From Acrocarpospora catenulata (GTDB taxonomy: Bacteria > Actinomycetota > Actinomycetes > Streptosporangiales > Streptosporangiaceae): a DNA stretch of 40,143 nt. Made by a program: the position numbers and the translations under genes. Positions within the stretch are counted from its first letter, which is position 1, and every line of letters begins with the position of its first letter. Positions 1 to 7,925 of this stretch are shown here, one piece after another. The notes beneath the pieces were generated by a model, which did no database searches, was not told the DNA's origin, and worked only from the letters and a program-made list of their open reading frames with translations. The DNA lies in contig NZ_JAHCST010000079.1 in NCBI RefSeq assembly GCF_018476525.1, positions 1 to 40,143 on the forward strand. The letters run 5' to 3'.

Positions 1-130
1 GCGCCCGCGCGCCCGGCGGGGGTCCCCGGGCGGCCCGTCGGCGATTCCGGGGTATTCCGGGCAAGCCGTTAGAGCATCAGTGCGTCGTTTGTGGGGGTGC
101 CACCCGCGACGGGACGTTAAGGTCGGGGCC

Positions 131-844
131 GTGAGGGAGAGACGCAGTTGGCCGACGCTGCTGGTGGCGTCCGCTCTCACGGTGAGCTGCGCGATCGTCG
201 CCGGCATCGGGGCCAGCGCCGCGCTGGCCGAGCTGACCCGGGGGCCCAGCCAGCAGGAACTCCGGCAGGCCGGGGCCGCCGAGATCGCCCGCCGCTGGCA
301 GGTCTGGCCGGCCGGCCGCATCTTCCCCGCCACCATCGACTACATCGGCGAGCAGGGCGGCGCCGAGAAGGCCCACAGGGTGGGCATCTCCACCCGGACC
401 GAGTGCGGCGCCGCGATGGACGCCGCGCTCCGCGACACCATGCGCAAGGCGGGCTGCCAGGGCATCCTGCGCGCCACCTACCTGGACGCGCTCGAGGGCA
501 TCGTGGTCACCATCGGGGTGGCCGCCTTCCCCGACCCCGGCTCGGCCGACACCGCCGCCGCCGCGATTCCCGGCAAACCCGCTCCCGGCCTGCGCGCGCT
601 GGCCTTCCCGCGTACCGTGACCGACCGCTTCACCGCCGCGGGCCGCCAGGCCAGCACGGTACGGCGGGCCGGGCCGTACCTGGTGATGACCACGGCGGGC
701 CAGGTGGACGGCCGCCCCGCCCGGGCGCTCGGCCGGCAGCGGCCGACCATGTTCACCTTCACCGCCGACCTGGCCGACCGGGTGGCCAGGGAACTGCTCA
801 CCCCCGTGGTGCCCGACTGCGCGTCCGAGGAGTTCCAGTGCTGA
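131..844 (+). CDS. Membrane-anchored four-cysteine protein paired with mycosin (unknown function)
   Basis: A 237-residue protein that I cannot assign to a named family. A short basic start is followed by one hydrophobic segment at about residues 9-33 (signal anchor), then an extracytoplasmic domain. Four cysteines (C92, C109, C230 and the C-terminal C237) recur in the 2111-2944 protein with the same 17-residue gap between the first two, so two disulfides are likely. Shared motifs include an RRWxxWPA stretch and LRxTYxD. The GTG at 131 puts the charged N-terminus just before the membrane segment; a start at 80 would add a non-homologous extension. The stop overlaps the GTG of the following mycosin by 7 nt, so coupled translation is likely. 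The fixed pairing suggests a partner or chaperone of the protease at the membrane, which is inference. The two copies are clearly paralogous. Confidence 0.75.
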   Translation: MRERRSWPTLLVASALTVSCAIVAGIGASAALAELTRGPSQQELRQAGAAEIARRWQVWPAGRIFPATIDYIGEQGGAEKAHRVGISTRTECGAAMDAALRDTMRKAGCQGILRATYLDALEGIVVTIGVAAFPDPGSADTAAAAIPGKPAPGLRALAFPRTVTDRFTAAGRQASTVRRAGPYLVMTTAGQVDGRPARALGRQRPTMFTFTADLADRVARELLTPVVPDCASEEFQC

Positions 845-2058
845 GGGCCCTGCTGGCCGTGCTCCCGCTGCTGGCGGCCTTCCTGCTGCCGGGGGCGGCC
901 GCCGCCGACGACGTGCGCGGCAGCCAGGCGGCGGTGCTGCGCACGCTCGGCCTGGCCAAGGCCTGGCAGGTCACCAAGGGGCGCGGGGTGACGGTGGCCG
1001 TGCTCGACTCCGGCGTGGACCCCAACCACCGCGACCTGGCCGGCTCGGTACGCGTCGGCAAAGACTTCACCGAGGGCGCCAACCCGGCGGGCACCGAGCC
1101 GGTACGGCTGCACGGCACGTACATGGCCTCGCTGATCGCCGGGCACGGCCACGGCCCTGGCCGGGGCGACGGCATCATCGGGGTGGCCCCGCAGGCCAAG
1201 GTGCTCTCGGTCCGGGTGATCCTGGAGGACGAGGAGCCCGGGTTCCGCGCCTTCAACGCCGAGGCCAGGTATGAGGGCGTGGTCGCCAAGGGCATCAGGT
1301 ACGCGGTGGACTCCGGCGCCCAGGTGATCAACCTGTCCATCTCCAAGGACCTGGCCACCGAGGCCGAGCGCGACGCCATCCGGTACGCCATCTCCAAGGG
1401 CGTGGTGCTGGTCGCGGCGGCCGGCAACGACGGCGCCGGACGGCGGACCGCGCCCTACTCCTACCCGGCCTCCATCCCCGGCGTGATCTCGGTGGCCGCG
1501 GTGACCAGCACCATGCGCCGGGCCTCCTTCTCCAACCGGAACTCCTCGGTGCTGCTGGCCGCGCCGGGCGTGGACATCCTGGGCGCGGGCCCGGGCGACG
1601 AGTACTGGGTGGGCCGGGGCACCTCCCAGGCGACCGCCCTGGTCTCCGGCGTCGCCGCCCTCATTAAGGCGAAATATCCGAAAATGTCGCCTGCGTTGGT
1701 GGCGCAGGCGCTGGCCTCCTCCGCCAGCACCAAGAGCAGCCAGTACAACACCGGCACCGGCTTCGGCGTGGTCAACGCCGAGCGCGCGCTCCGCATGGCC
1801 GCCCTGCTCTCCCGGCACCGCTCGGTCGCCACCGGCCCCGGCGTGCAGCGCCCGGAACGCTCCGTCCGCGACACGGCCCCCGGCCCCGTCATGATCGTCA
1901 ACCGGAACCAGCAGCTGATCACCGTCTACGCCGGCATCGGCCTGGCGGGCCTGGTCGCCGCCGCCGGCGGCCTGATGGCCGTGGTTTTCCTGGTCAGACG
2001 GGCAAGAAGGGAGGCGGAACTGGACGCCGCCATACGAGACATGTATATCGCCCGCTGA
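838..2058 (+). CDS. mycP: Mycosin-type subtilisin-like serine protease (MycP, S8 family)
   Basis: A 406-residue membrane-anchored subtilase. A signal peptide (about residues 2-23) is followed by the S8 catalytic domain and a C-terminal transmembrane helix (about 360-385) with a basic cytoplasmic tail. The triad is complete: D57 in VAVLDSGVD, H92 in LHGTYMASLIAG and S263 in GTSQATALVSG; the oxyanion Asn lies in AAAGND. Mycosins are the membrane proteases of type VII (ESX) secretion systems, needed for secretion and for complex stability. No other ESX component is visible here, although the window starts right upstream. The GTG start overlaps the previous stop (GTGCTGA), giving translational coupling to the cysteine-rich partner. 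An in-frame extension upstream of 838 would only read through that partner gene in another frame and is rejected. Confidence 0.9.
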   Translation: MLRALLAVLPLLAAFLLPGAAAADDVRGSQAAVLRTLGLAKAWQVTKGRGVTVAVLDSGVDPNHRDLAGSVRVGKDFTEGANPAGTEPVRLHGTYMASLIAGHGHGPGRGDGIIGVAPQAKVLSVRVILEDEEPGFRAFNAEARYEGVVAKGIRYAVDSGAQVINLSISKDLATEAERDAIRYAISKGVVLVAAAGNDGAGRRTAPYSYPASIPGVISVAAVTSTMRRASFSNRNSSVLLAAPGVDILGAGPGDEYWVGRGTSQATALVSGVAALIKAKYPKMSPALVAQALASSASTKSSQYNTGTGFGVVNAERALRMAALLSRHRSVATGPGVQRPERSVRDTAPGPVMIVNRNQQLITVYAGIGLAGLVAAAGGLMAVVFLVRRARREAELDAAIRDMYIAR

Positions 2059-2110
2059 GATACCTCTACCGAATCGTTGGCATACAGAGTCTTCGACGTA
2101 ACATCGGATT

Positions 2111-2944
2111 ATGTCGCGACAGCAGCCACGGACGATCCGTACCCGGGTGCGCCCGTGGCCTGCCTCACGGGGCCGCCAGGCCGCCGCCCAGGCCGCCAGG
2201 GAACGGTTGGAGTTAGCGCGTGGAGTCAGGCGGCGGGCCGTCTTCCTGGCGCTGATGGCCGGGATCCTCGGGGTGTCGGCCATCACCGTGCTGCTCGGCA
2301 CGGCCGGTCTGCTCCAGGAGACCCGCTCCCGCCCGCTCACCGGCGCGGAACGCGCCGAATACGTCAAGCAGGACGTCGCCCGCCGCTGGTACGACTGGCC
2401 GGCCACTGTGGTCTTCCCTGAGGAACTGGAGTACACCGGCCTGGCCAGGACCCAGCAGTTCGCCCGCCGGGTCGGAGTGGCTCCGGAGATCCCCTGCTGG
2501 GCGGGGGTGGACGGGCCGGTGGCCTCGGTGCTCAACGAGAGCGGCTGCGTGGCGTTGCTCCGTTCCACGTACGTGGACCAGTCGGCCACCTTCGCGATCA
2601 CCGTCGGGGTGGCCGTGCTGAAGAGCGAGGAGGCCCGGGTGGAGGCCGCGGCCAAGCTGCCGGTGGACGACCGGGTCGGGGTGCGCCCGGTGGCCTTCCC
2701 CGGCACCGTCACCGACCTGTTCGGCGCGGCCCAGCGGCAGCGCTCCGGCTGGGTCGGCGTGGGGCCCTACATCGTTTTCGTCACCGCGGGGTATACGGAC
2801 GGCAGAACGCGCGACTCGATCCCGCCGGAGGAGGCCTTGAACAGCGAACTCTGGCCCGCCGCCCAGTCCGTCGGCGGCCGTGTCGCCCGCTCGCTGGGCG
2901 AGGAGCCCGACGTGCCGCGGTGCACCCAGGGGAACGTGTGCTGA
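2111..2944 (+). CDS. Second membrane-anchored four-cysteine protein, paralogue of the 131-844 product
   Basis: A 277-residue protein of unknown function. The basic cytoplasmic N-terminus is longer (about 43 residues) than in the upstream paralogue. A transmembrane segment (about 44-66) and an extracytoplasmic domain follow. Cysteines C129, C146, C271 and terminal C277 match those of the paralogue, with the first pair again 17 apart. Shared landmarks are VARRWYDWPA, LLRSTYVD, ITVGVAV, VAFPGTVTD and a GPYIVFVTAG segment. It begins 52 nt after the first mycosin and overlaps the next gene by 7 nt through the same GTGCTGA junction, so the two pairs look like a tandem duplication of a two-gene unit. 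Its fate is presumably tied to the degenerate mycosin that follows, which is inference. Confidence 0.75.
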   Translation: MSRQQPRTIRTRVRPWPASRGRQAAAQAARERLELARGVRRRAVFLALMAGILGVSAITVLLGTAGLLQETRSRPLTGAERAEYVKQDVARRWYDWPATVVFPEELEYTGLARTQQFARRVGVAPEIPCWAGVDGPVASVLNESGCVALLRSTYVDQSATFAITVGVAVLKSEEARVEAAAKLPVDDRVGVRPVAFPGTVTDLFGAAQRQRSGWVGVGPYIVFVTAGYTDGRTRDSIPPEEALNSELWPAAQSVGGRVARSLGEEPDVPRCTQGNVC

Positions 2945-4080
2945 GGTCCGCCGCCCTGCTGGCGGCCGCCCTGGCGCTCGTGGTGATACCCGCCGTCCCG
3001 GCGGCGGCGGCGCCCGCGCCCTCGCCGCTGGACCGGTTGAACGTGCCGGCCGCCTGGAAGGTGAGCAAGGGCGCCGGGGTGACCGTGGCCGTGCTCCACC
3101 AGCGCGTCGCCGACGACACACCCGGCCTGCGCGGCCGGGTGGCCTACGCGCCGGACATGACCGGCGCCTACTACTCCGGCCCCGACACCCGCTCCGGGCC
3201 GTACGCCACCGCGCTGGCCACCCTGGTCGCCGGGGACGGCAAGGACAAGGGCGTGACCGGGGTGGCCCCCCAGGCGCGCGTCCTGTCGGTGCCGGTGATC
3301 CCGCCGCCGGTGGAGGAGGGCCTGGTCGACCCGCAGAGCCCCGGCTCGACGGTGGACAGCCCGGTCGCCCGCGGCATCCGGTACGCGGCCAACCACGGCG
3401 CCGACATCATCCTGGTGCCGATGGGCGCGTTCGGGGTGGCCAGGATCGACCGGGACGCGGTGTCGTACGCGGTGTCCCGCGGCGTGGTGGTGATCTCCGG
3501 GGTGGGCGACTACGGGCAGTCGCCGTACGCGCGGGAGATGAGCACCTCGTACTGGCAGTTCCCGGCCGGCTACCCCGGAGTGATCGGGGTGGCGGCGGTG
3601 GACGTCAACGGGGCGGGCGCGCCGTTCAGCAGCGACAACCTCTCGGTCCTCGTCGGCGCACCCGGCGTGGAGATCCCGGTGGCCGGCGGCGGCACCGTAA
3701 CCGGTACCGGCGCGGCCAGCGCCCTGGTGGCCGGGGTGGCCGCGCTGATCCGCGCCAAGTACCCCGAACTCACCCCCGAGCTGGTCGGCCGCGCGCTGAC
3801 CACGGGCACCCGCTCGCAACCCCCCGCCGGGTACGATGACAAGATCGGCTTCGGGGTGGTCAACGCCGAGCGGGCGCTGGCCCGCGCCGCGGAGCTGACC
3901 GCCCACCGGCGGGCGCTGGAGGTCCGTGGGGACTTCCACTTCGGCGGTGGACCGCTCTCCGCGGGGCCCGCGCGCCCGGGGCCCGACCCGGTCAGGCTCT
4001 GGATCTACAGCATCGGAGTGGTGCTCGGCCTGGGCGCCTTCGGCGTCTCGGTGATCCTGCTCGCCCGCCGGGGCAGCTGA
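2938..4080 (+). CDS. Mycosin-like pseudoprotease lacking the catalytic triad
   Basis: A 380-residue homologue of the 838-2058 mycosin with the same architecture: signal peptide, S8 fold and C-terminal transmembrane helix with a short basic end. Fold landmarks are retained (GVTGVAPQARVLSVPVI, GVAALIRAKYPELTP, GFGVVNAERAL). The catalytic Asp is replaced by H54 (VAVLHQRV), the His position falls on a Tyr in a GPYATALATL stretch, and the nucleophile is G258 (GTGAASALVAG). The oxyanion Asn also appears lost (VGDYGQ). There is no frameshift or internal stop, and the hydrophobic core pattern is kept, so it reads as a maintained pseudoenzyme rather than decay. It starts at GTG 2938, overlapping the stop of its cysteine-rich partner. 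A scaffolding or substrate-binding role in a type VII-related membrane complex is possible but unproven. Confidence 0.85.
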   Translation: MLRSAALLAAALALVVIPAVPAAAAPAPSPLDRLNVPAAWKVSKGAGVTVAVLHQRVADDTPGLRGRVAYAPDMTGAYYSGPDTRSGPYATALATLVAGDGKDKGVTGVAPQARVLSVPVIPPPVEEGLVDPQSPGSTVDSPVARGIRYAANHGADIILVPMGAFGVARIDRDAVSYAVSRGVVVISGVGDYGQSPYAREMSTSYWQFPAGYPGVIGVAAVDVNGAGAPFSSDNLSVLVGAPGVEIPVAGGGTVTGTGAASALVAGVAALIRAKYPELTPELVGRALTTGTRSQPPAGYDDKIGFGVVNAERALARAAELTAHRRALEVRGDFHFGGGPLSAGPARPGPDPVRLWIYSIGVVLGLGAFGVSVILLARRGS

Positions 4081-4181
4081 TCACGTAACGGCGGCGATTC
4101 GAGTGCGGTTCAGCGGCGGGCCGTCACATTTTTACCTTTCTTGTCACAACACCGGTCAAAGGTTCGCTAATGTCGCGCCTC

Positions 4182-4556
4182 ATGGGCTACGAGCTGCGCG
4201 TCGAGCGTGAAAAGCCGCTCGGTCACGCCGAACTCGCCAGCGCGCTTTCGGCCGTGGCCGAATTCGACCTGAGCGGGACGCACCAGAACGGCGAGGTGGT
4301 CGCGCGTTTCGGTGACGCCGCGTACCCGATCGCGACCTGGTCCGGCCGCCTGCAGGGCGAGCCGGCCTCTGACTGGCAACTGGCCCAGCTGGCCGTGCTC
4401 TGTGACCTGGTCGGCGCCCGCCTGGTGGGCGAGGACGGCGAGGTGTACGGGATCCGGGACGGCATCCTGGAACAGACGATGGACGGCGTCACGAGCTTCG
4501 AGTTCGGCAAGCTGGAGGAGATCCTCGCAGCCGGGCCGAGCAGCTGGAGCGAATGA
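4182..4556 (+). CDS. Small conserved-looking hypothetical protein
   Basis: A 124-residue soluble protein that I do not recognise. It has alternating charged and hydrophobic segments, no membrane helix and no cysteine cluster. ATG 4182 (MGYELRVEREK) is chosen over ATG 4170 because a TAATGT -10-like hexamer at 4168-4173 would place transcription start at about 4180, giving a nearly leaderless message; there is no ribosome binding site before either ATG. The last codons overlap the ATG of the alkyltransferase-like gene by 4 nt, so the two are probably co-translated. Codon use matches the neighbours. The overlap hints at a link with alkylation-damage repair, but that is inference from position alone. 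Confidence 0.6.
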   Translation: MGYELRVEREKPLGHAELASALSAVAEFDLSGTHQNGEVVARFGDAAYPIATWSGRLQGEPASDWQLAQLAVLCDLVGARLVGEDGEVYGIRDGILEQTMDGVTSFEFGKLEEILAAGPSSWSE

Positions 4557-4870
4557 GTTCCGGTACGGGGCCGATGCCGGGCCCCTACGCCGAACGGGTG
4601 CTCGACATGGTCGAGCGCATCCCGCCGGGCAAGGTCATGTCCTACGGCGACGTGGCCGAATACCTCGGGGAGGGCGGTCCGCGCCAGGTCGGCGCGGTCA
4701 TGTCGGCCTGGGGTGGCGGCGTCCCGTGGTGGCGTGTCATACGAACAGATGGAACTCCGCCGCCCGGACACGAAAGCGAGTGTCTACGCAGGTGGCGCGA
4801 GGAGGGAACACCGGTCAGGGGAAATCGGGCCCATATGCGTCACGCACGATGGGACGGAACTCCTCTGTGA
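4553..4870 (+). CDS. Alkyltransferase-like protein (ATL, MGMT-fold)
   Basis: A 105-residue homologue of the DNA-binding domain of O6-alkylguanine-DNA alkyltransferase. The IPPGKVMSYGDVAEYLG stretch and the RQVGAVMSAWGGG helix are typical of the MGMT/ATL winged-helix domain. The active-site loop, PCHR in true methyltransferases, reads PWWRVI here, so there is no acceptor cysteine. ATL proteins bind O6-alkylguanine without repairing it and pass the lesion to nucleotide excision repair. Classical ATLs have PWHR; the second Trp is a variant. The ATG overlaps the preceding stop (ATGA) by 4 nt. A role in flagging alkylated bases is well supported by the family; any work with the UvrD2 in this window is inference. 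Confidence 0.85.
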   Translation: MSSGTGPMPGPYAERVLDMVERIPPGKVMSYGDVAEYLGEGGPRQVGAVMSAWGGGVPWWRVIRTDGTPPPGHESECLRRWREEGTPVRGNRAHMRHARWDGTPL

Positions 4871-4921
4871 CCGGCATTACCATTTCTAGAACACCGGTCA
4901 TCCGAAGGGTGGTGCCCCCTA

Positions 4922-7816
4922 ATGACACCCGCACGCCAGGGCGATTCCGCCGCTGATCGACTGCGGGCTGTCCAGGAGCTCTATGACCGGGGCGAGCCAA
5001 TCGACGCTCTGGTCCAGCTCGTCCGCGCCGAGGGCCTCGACAAGGCCGCGCGGCGGACCCTGGACGGCGAGGTCCTCGCTGGGCCGCTCGGCCTGCGGCT
5101 GGACGCCGCGGCCAAGCGCGGCCCCAGCCGCCGGGCCCAGGCGATCGAAGTGCTCCGCCCCTACCTGGAGAGCGTCGACCCCAAGGTCAAGAAAGCCCTG
5201 CCGGTCGGCCGCCGGGTGGCCTACCACCTGATCGAGACGGCCGACCCGGCCGAGCTGGCCGAGAGCGACGCGCTGGCCAAACTGGCCGCCGCCGCGGCCG
5301 AGCCGTCCCGCCGGGTCCGCCACGGGCTGCGGTGGTACGCCGAGCTCCCCGTCGAGGGGGTGGACCGGGAACTGCTCCGGCTGCGCGCGGCCGACCTGGT
5401 GCCGGTCACCCAGATCGACGACATCAGCTGGCAGGGCAAGCGCCTGCACATCAGCGGCCACGCCTACCTGGCCGGTCTTTCGGTGCGCAGCGGCCGGTTC
5501 AACCGGGCCACCGTGAAACTGCGCGGCCCCCGCTGGCTGCCGCCGGTGACCCTGCGCACCCGGCGCACCTTCCGCCCCGAGGCCACCCACGCGGCCAAGG
5601 AGCCCGGCTGCAACTACGACTGGGCCGGTTTCACCGCCGAGCTCAACCCGTTCTCGCTGCGCTGGCGGGCGGCCCTGCGCGCGGTGGTGCGCGGGAGTAA
5701 GCGCATCCTGCGCCGCCGCCACACGGTCAAGGACACCACCACCTGGCGGGCCGAGATCGTGATCTGGAGCCGCGCCGCCCGGGCCACCGGCGTGCTGCGC
5801 GGCCCGGCCATCGGCCGCACCGAGCGCCCCGCCGGGCTCAAGGTGCGCGAGCGCTGGTGGGTCCGGCCGGTCTGGACCTCCGACAAGGCCCTGCAGGTGG
5901 TGCTGCACCCGACCCGGGCCGAGCTCACCGGGGTGAGCCTGGCCGGGGAGACCATCGAGCTGACCGGCTTCCTGCCGGGCCGCTCGGTGAACAAGGGCAA
6001 GGCCAGGGTGGGCGGCCACCGCATGGCGGCCGAGTTCACCCCGGCCGAGGGCGGCAGCTCGTTCGCGCTCTCGCTGGCCGTGAACACCCTGCTCAACGCC
6101 GACGCGCGGCGCCTGTGGGTGGAGCCGAAGGGCGACCCGGCCGCTTCGGTCATGCTGGAGGGCACCCCGGAGACCCGGCTGCTGGTCGGCGACCGGGAGA
6201 TCACCGTGCAGGGCGACCGCCGCGACCGCGTGGTCGTCTCCGGCCACAAGATCCACCCGGTGATCACCGAGATGCGCTGGGAGGACGGCGCGCTGGCGCT
6301 CGCCGGGGAGTACCCCGACCCCGAGGACGGTCCGCGTGACCTGGTGCTCCGCCACCGGGGCGGCCTCACCATCCGGGTGCCGCTGCACCGGGAAGGGGCC
6401 CGCTTCGAGGTGCGGCTCTCGCCCGGCGCGATCCCCCGTTTCGGCGGCAGCGTCCCGCTCGCCGAGGGCACCTGGAACCTGTCGGTGGCCCCGCCCGGCA
6501 AGTACGGCCCGGCCATGGTCCCCGCCCGGGTGGACCACGCCGCGCTGGCCGGCCTGGACGAGGACCCGCGCACCATCGACGGCCGGGTCTACCGGTTCGT
6601 GGCCACCCGCTTCGACGTGCCGGTGCTGGTGGCGGCCGAGGAGCGCCCCGGCGACGAGCGCAGCGCGGCCGGGGTCTGGGCGCTCAGCCGCAACCTCTAC
6701 CCCGCGCACCGGGCCAAGCCGCTCCGCGAGGCGACCCTGTACGTCTCCTTCGACGGCCGGTCCTACTCCGACAACCCGCGCGCCATCTACGAGGAGCGGC
6801 TGCGCCGGGGCGATGACAGCGAGCACATCTGGGTGGTCAGGGACGGCGCCTTCGTCCCGCCGGGATCCGCGGAGCTGGGCCTGGGCGGCGGCATCGAGCC
6901 GACCATCGTGCGCGAGGGCAGCGGCGAACACTACGAGGCGCTGGCCCGCGCCCGCTACGTGGTGAGCAACCAGTTCCTGCCGCAGTGGTTCCGGACCAGG
7001 GAGGACCAGGTCTGCGTGCAGACCTGGCACGGCACCCCGGTCAAGCACATCGGCCGGGACCTGGCGCACATGCGCCGGGAGCCGCGCCCGCCGGTCTGGC
7101 ACCGGCAGGCGGCCGAGGTGCGCGGCTGGGACCTGCTGGTCTCGCAGAGCTCCTGGGCCTCCGGGGTGCTGCGCAAGGCGTTCGGCTACGAGGGCGAGAT
7201 CCTGGAGTGCGGCAACCCGCGCAACGACGTGCTGTTCACGGCGGGCCCGGAGACGGTCGCCGAGATCCGCCGCAGGGTCGGCATCCCCGACGGCAAGCGC
7301 GTGGTGCTCTACGCGCCGACCTTCCGTGACTACGACCGCAGGAACGCGGCGGTCAAGCTGGACCTGGCCGACGCCAAGCGGGCGCTCGGCGAGGACCACG
7401 TGGTGCTGGTCCGCGGCCACCTGATGCAGGCGTTCCCGCACGTGCACTCGCATGACGGCTTCGCCATCGACGTCACGACATATCCGGATATCTCGGACCT
7501 GCTGGTGATCGCGGACGTCCTGGTGACCGACTACTCCTCGGTCATGTTCGACTTCGTCGCCACCGGCCGCCCGGTAGTCCTGTTCACCCCCGACCTGGAC
7601 AAGTACCGCTCCACCCGGGGCCTCTACCTGGACCTGGAGGCCAACCGCCCCGGCCCGCGTCTGGCCAGCTCACCGGAGGTGGTCGAGGTGCTCCGCACCA
7701 TCGACACGGTCGCCCTCCGCCTGGCCGACCGCTACCAGGCCTTCGCCGCCACGTACGCGTCGCACGACTCGGGCAAGTCGGCGGCGACGCTGGTGGACCA
7801 CGTGTTCACCCGCTGA
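4922..7816 (+). CDS. CDP-glycerol glycerophosphotransferase family protein (TagB/TagF-like)
   Basis: A 964-residue protein with a C-terminal glycerophosphotransferase domain (about residues 560-960) of the teichoic-acid polymerase family. Hallmarks are QTWHGTPVKHIGRD with H703, the FGYEGEILECGNPRND segment, YAPTFRDY, and VLVTDYSSVMFDF starting near D870. These enzymes transfer glycerol phosphate from CDP-glycerol during wall teichoic acid or related polymer synthesis at the inner membrane face. The N-terminal 550 residues are not a glycosyltransferase that I recognise; they begin with a helical region (about 1-160) followed by what look like repeated beta-rich segments. The ATG at 4922 has only weak ribosome-binding sequence (AAGGGTGG, 10-17 nt upstream). 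The gene ends at a strong terminator. The exact polymer is not predictable from sequence. Confidence 0.85.
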   Translation: MTPARQGDSAADRLRAVQELYDRGEPIDALVQLVRAEGLDKAARRTLDGEVLAGPLGLRLDAAAKRGPSRRAQAIEVLRPYLESVDPKVKKALPVGRRVAYHLIETADPAELAESDALAKLAAAAAEPSRRVRHGLRWYAELPVEGVDRELLRLRAADLVPVTQIDDISWQGKRLHISGHAYLAGLSVRSGRFNRATVKLRGPRWLPPVTLRTRRTFRPEATHAAKEPGCNYDWAGFTAELNPFSLRWRAALRAVVRGSKRILRRRHTVKDTTTWRAEIVIWSRAARATGVLRGPAIGRTERPAGLKVRERWWVRPVWTSDKALQVVLHPTRAELTGVSLAGETIELTGFLPGRSVNKGKARVGGHRMAAEFTPAEGGSSFALSLAVNTLLNADARRLWVEPKGDPAASVMLEGTPETRLLVGDREITVQGDRRDRVVVSGHKIHPVITEMRWEDGALALAGEYPDPEDGPRDLVLRHRGGLTIRVPLHREGARFEVRLSPGAIPRFGGSVPLAEGTWNLSVAPPGKYGPAMVPARVDHAALAGLDEDPRTIDGRVYRFVATRFDVPVLVAAEERPGDERSAAGVWALSRNLYPAHRAKPLREATLYVSFDGRSYSDNPRAIYEERLRRGDDSEHIWVVRDGAFVPPGSAELGLGGGIEPTIVREGSGEHYEALARARYVVSNQFLPQWFRTREDQVCVQTWHGTPVKHIGRDLAHMRREPRPPVWHRQAAEVRGWDLLVSQSSWASGVLRKAFGYEGEILECGNPRNDVLFTAGPETVAEIRRRVGIPDGKRVVLYAPTFRDYDRRNAAVKLDLADAKRALGEDHVVLVRGHLMQAFPHVHSHDGFAIDVTTYPDISDLLVIADVLVTDYSSVMFDFVATGRPVVLFTPDLDKYRSTRGLYLDLEANRPGPRLASSPEVVEVLRTIDTVALRLADRYQAFAATYASHDSGKSAATLVDHVFTR

Positions 7817-7827
7817 ACGATCTCCGG

Positions 7828-7862
7828 AAGAGCCGCCGCACTACGCGGCGGCTCTTTCGTTT
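7828..7862 (+). terminator. Rho-independent terminator after the glycerophosphotransferase gene
   Basis: A perfect 12-bp stem (AAGAGCCGCCGC paired with GCGGCGGCTCTT) with a 5-nt ACTAC loop is followed by a T-rich run (TCGTTTCT). It lies 11 nt after the stop codon and separates this gene from adnA. Confidence 0.9.
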
Positions 7863-7925
7863 CTCCAGATGAATACCGCGCGGGGTGGCCCGATCTGTCC
7901 TCGTCATCTGGTGAAATGAAGCGCT

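Noticed and set aside
148-837. In-frame N-terminal extension of the mycosin to 636 residues
   Set aside because: It runs through the cysteine-rich gene in another frame, is Arg/Gly-rich nonsense, and the signal peptide begins only at GTG 838.
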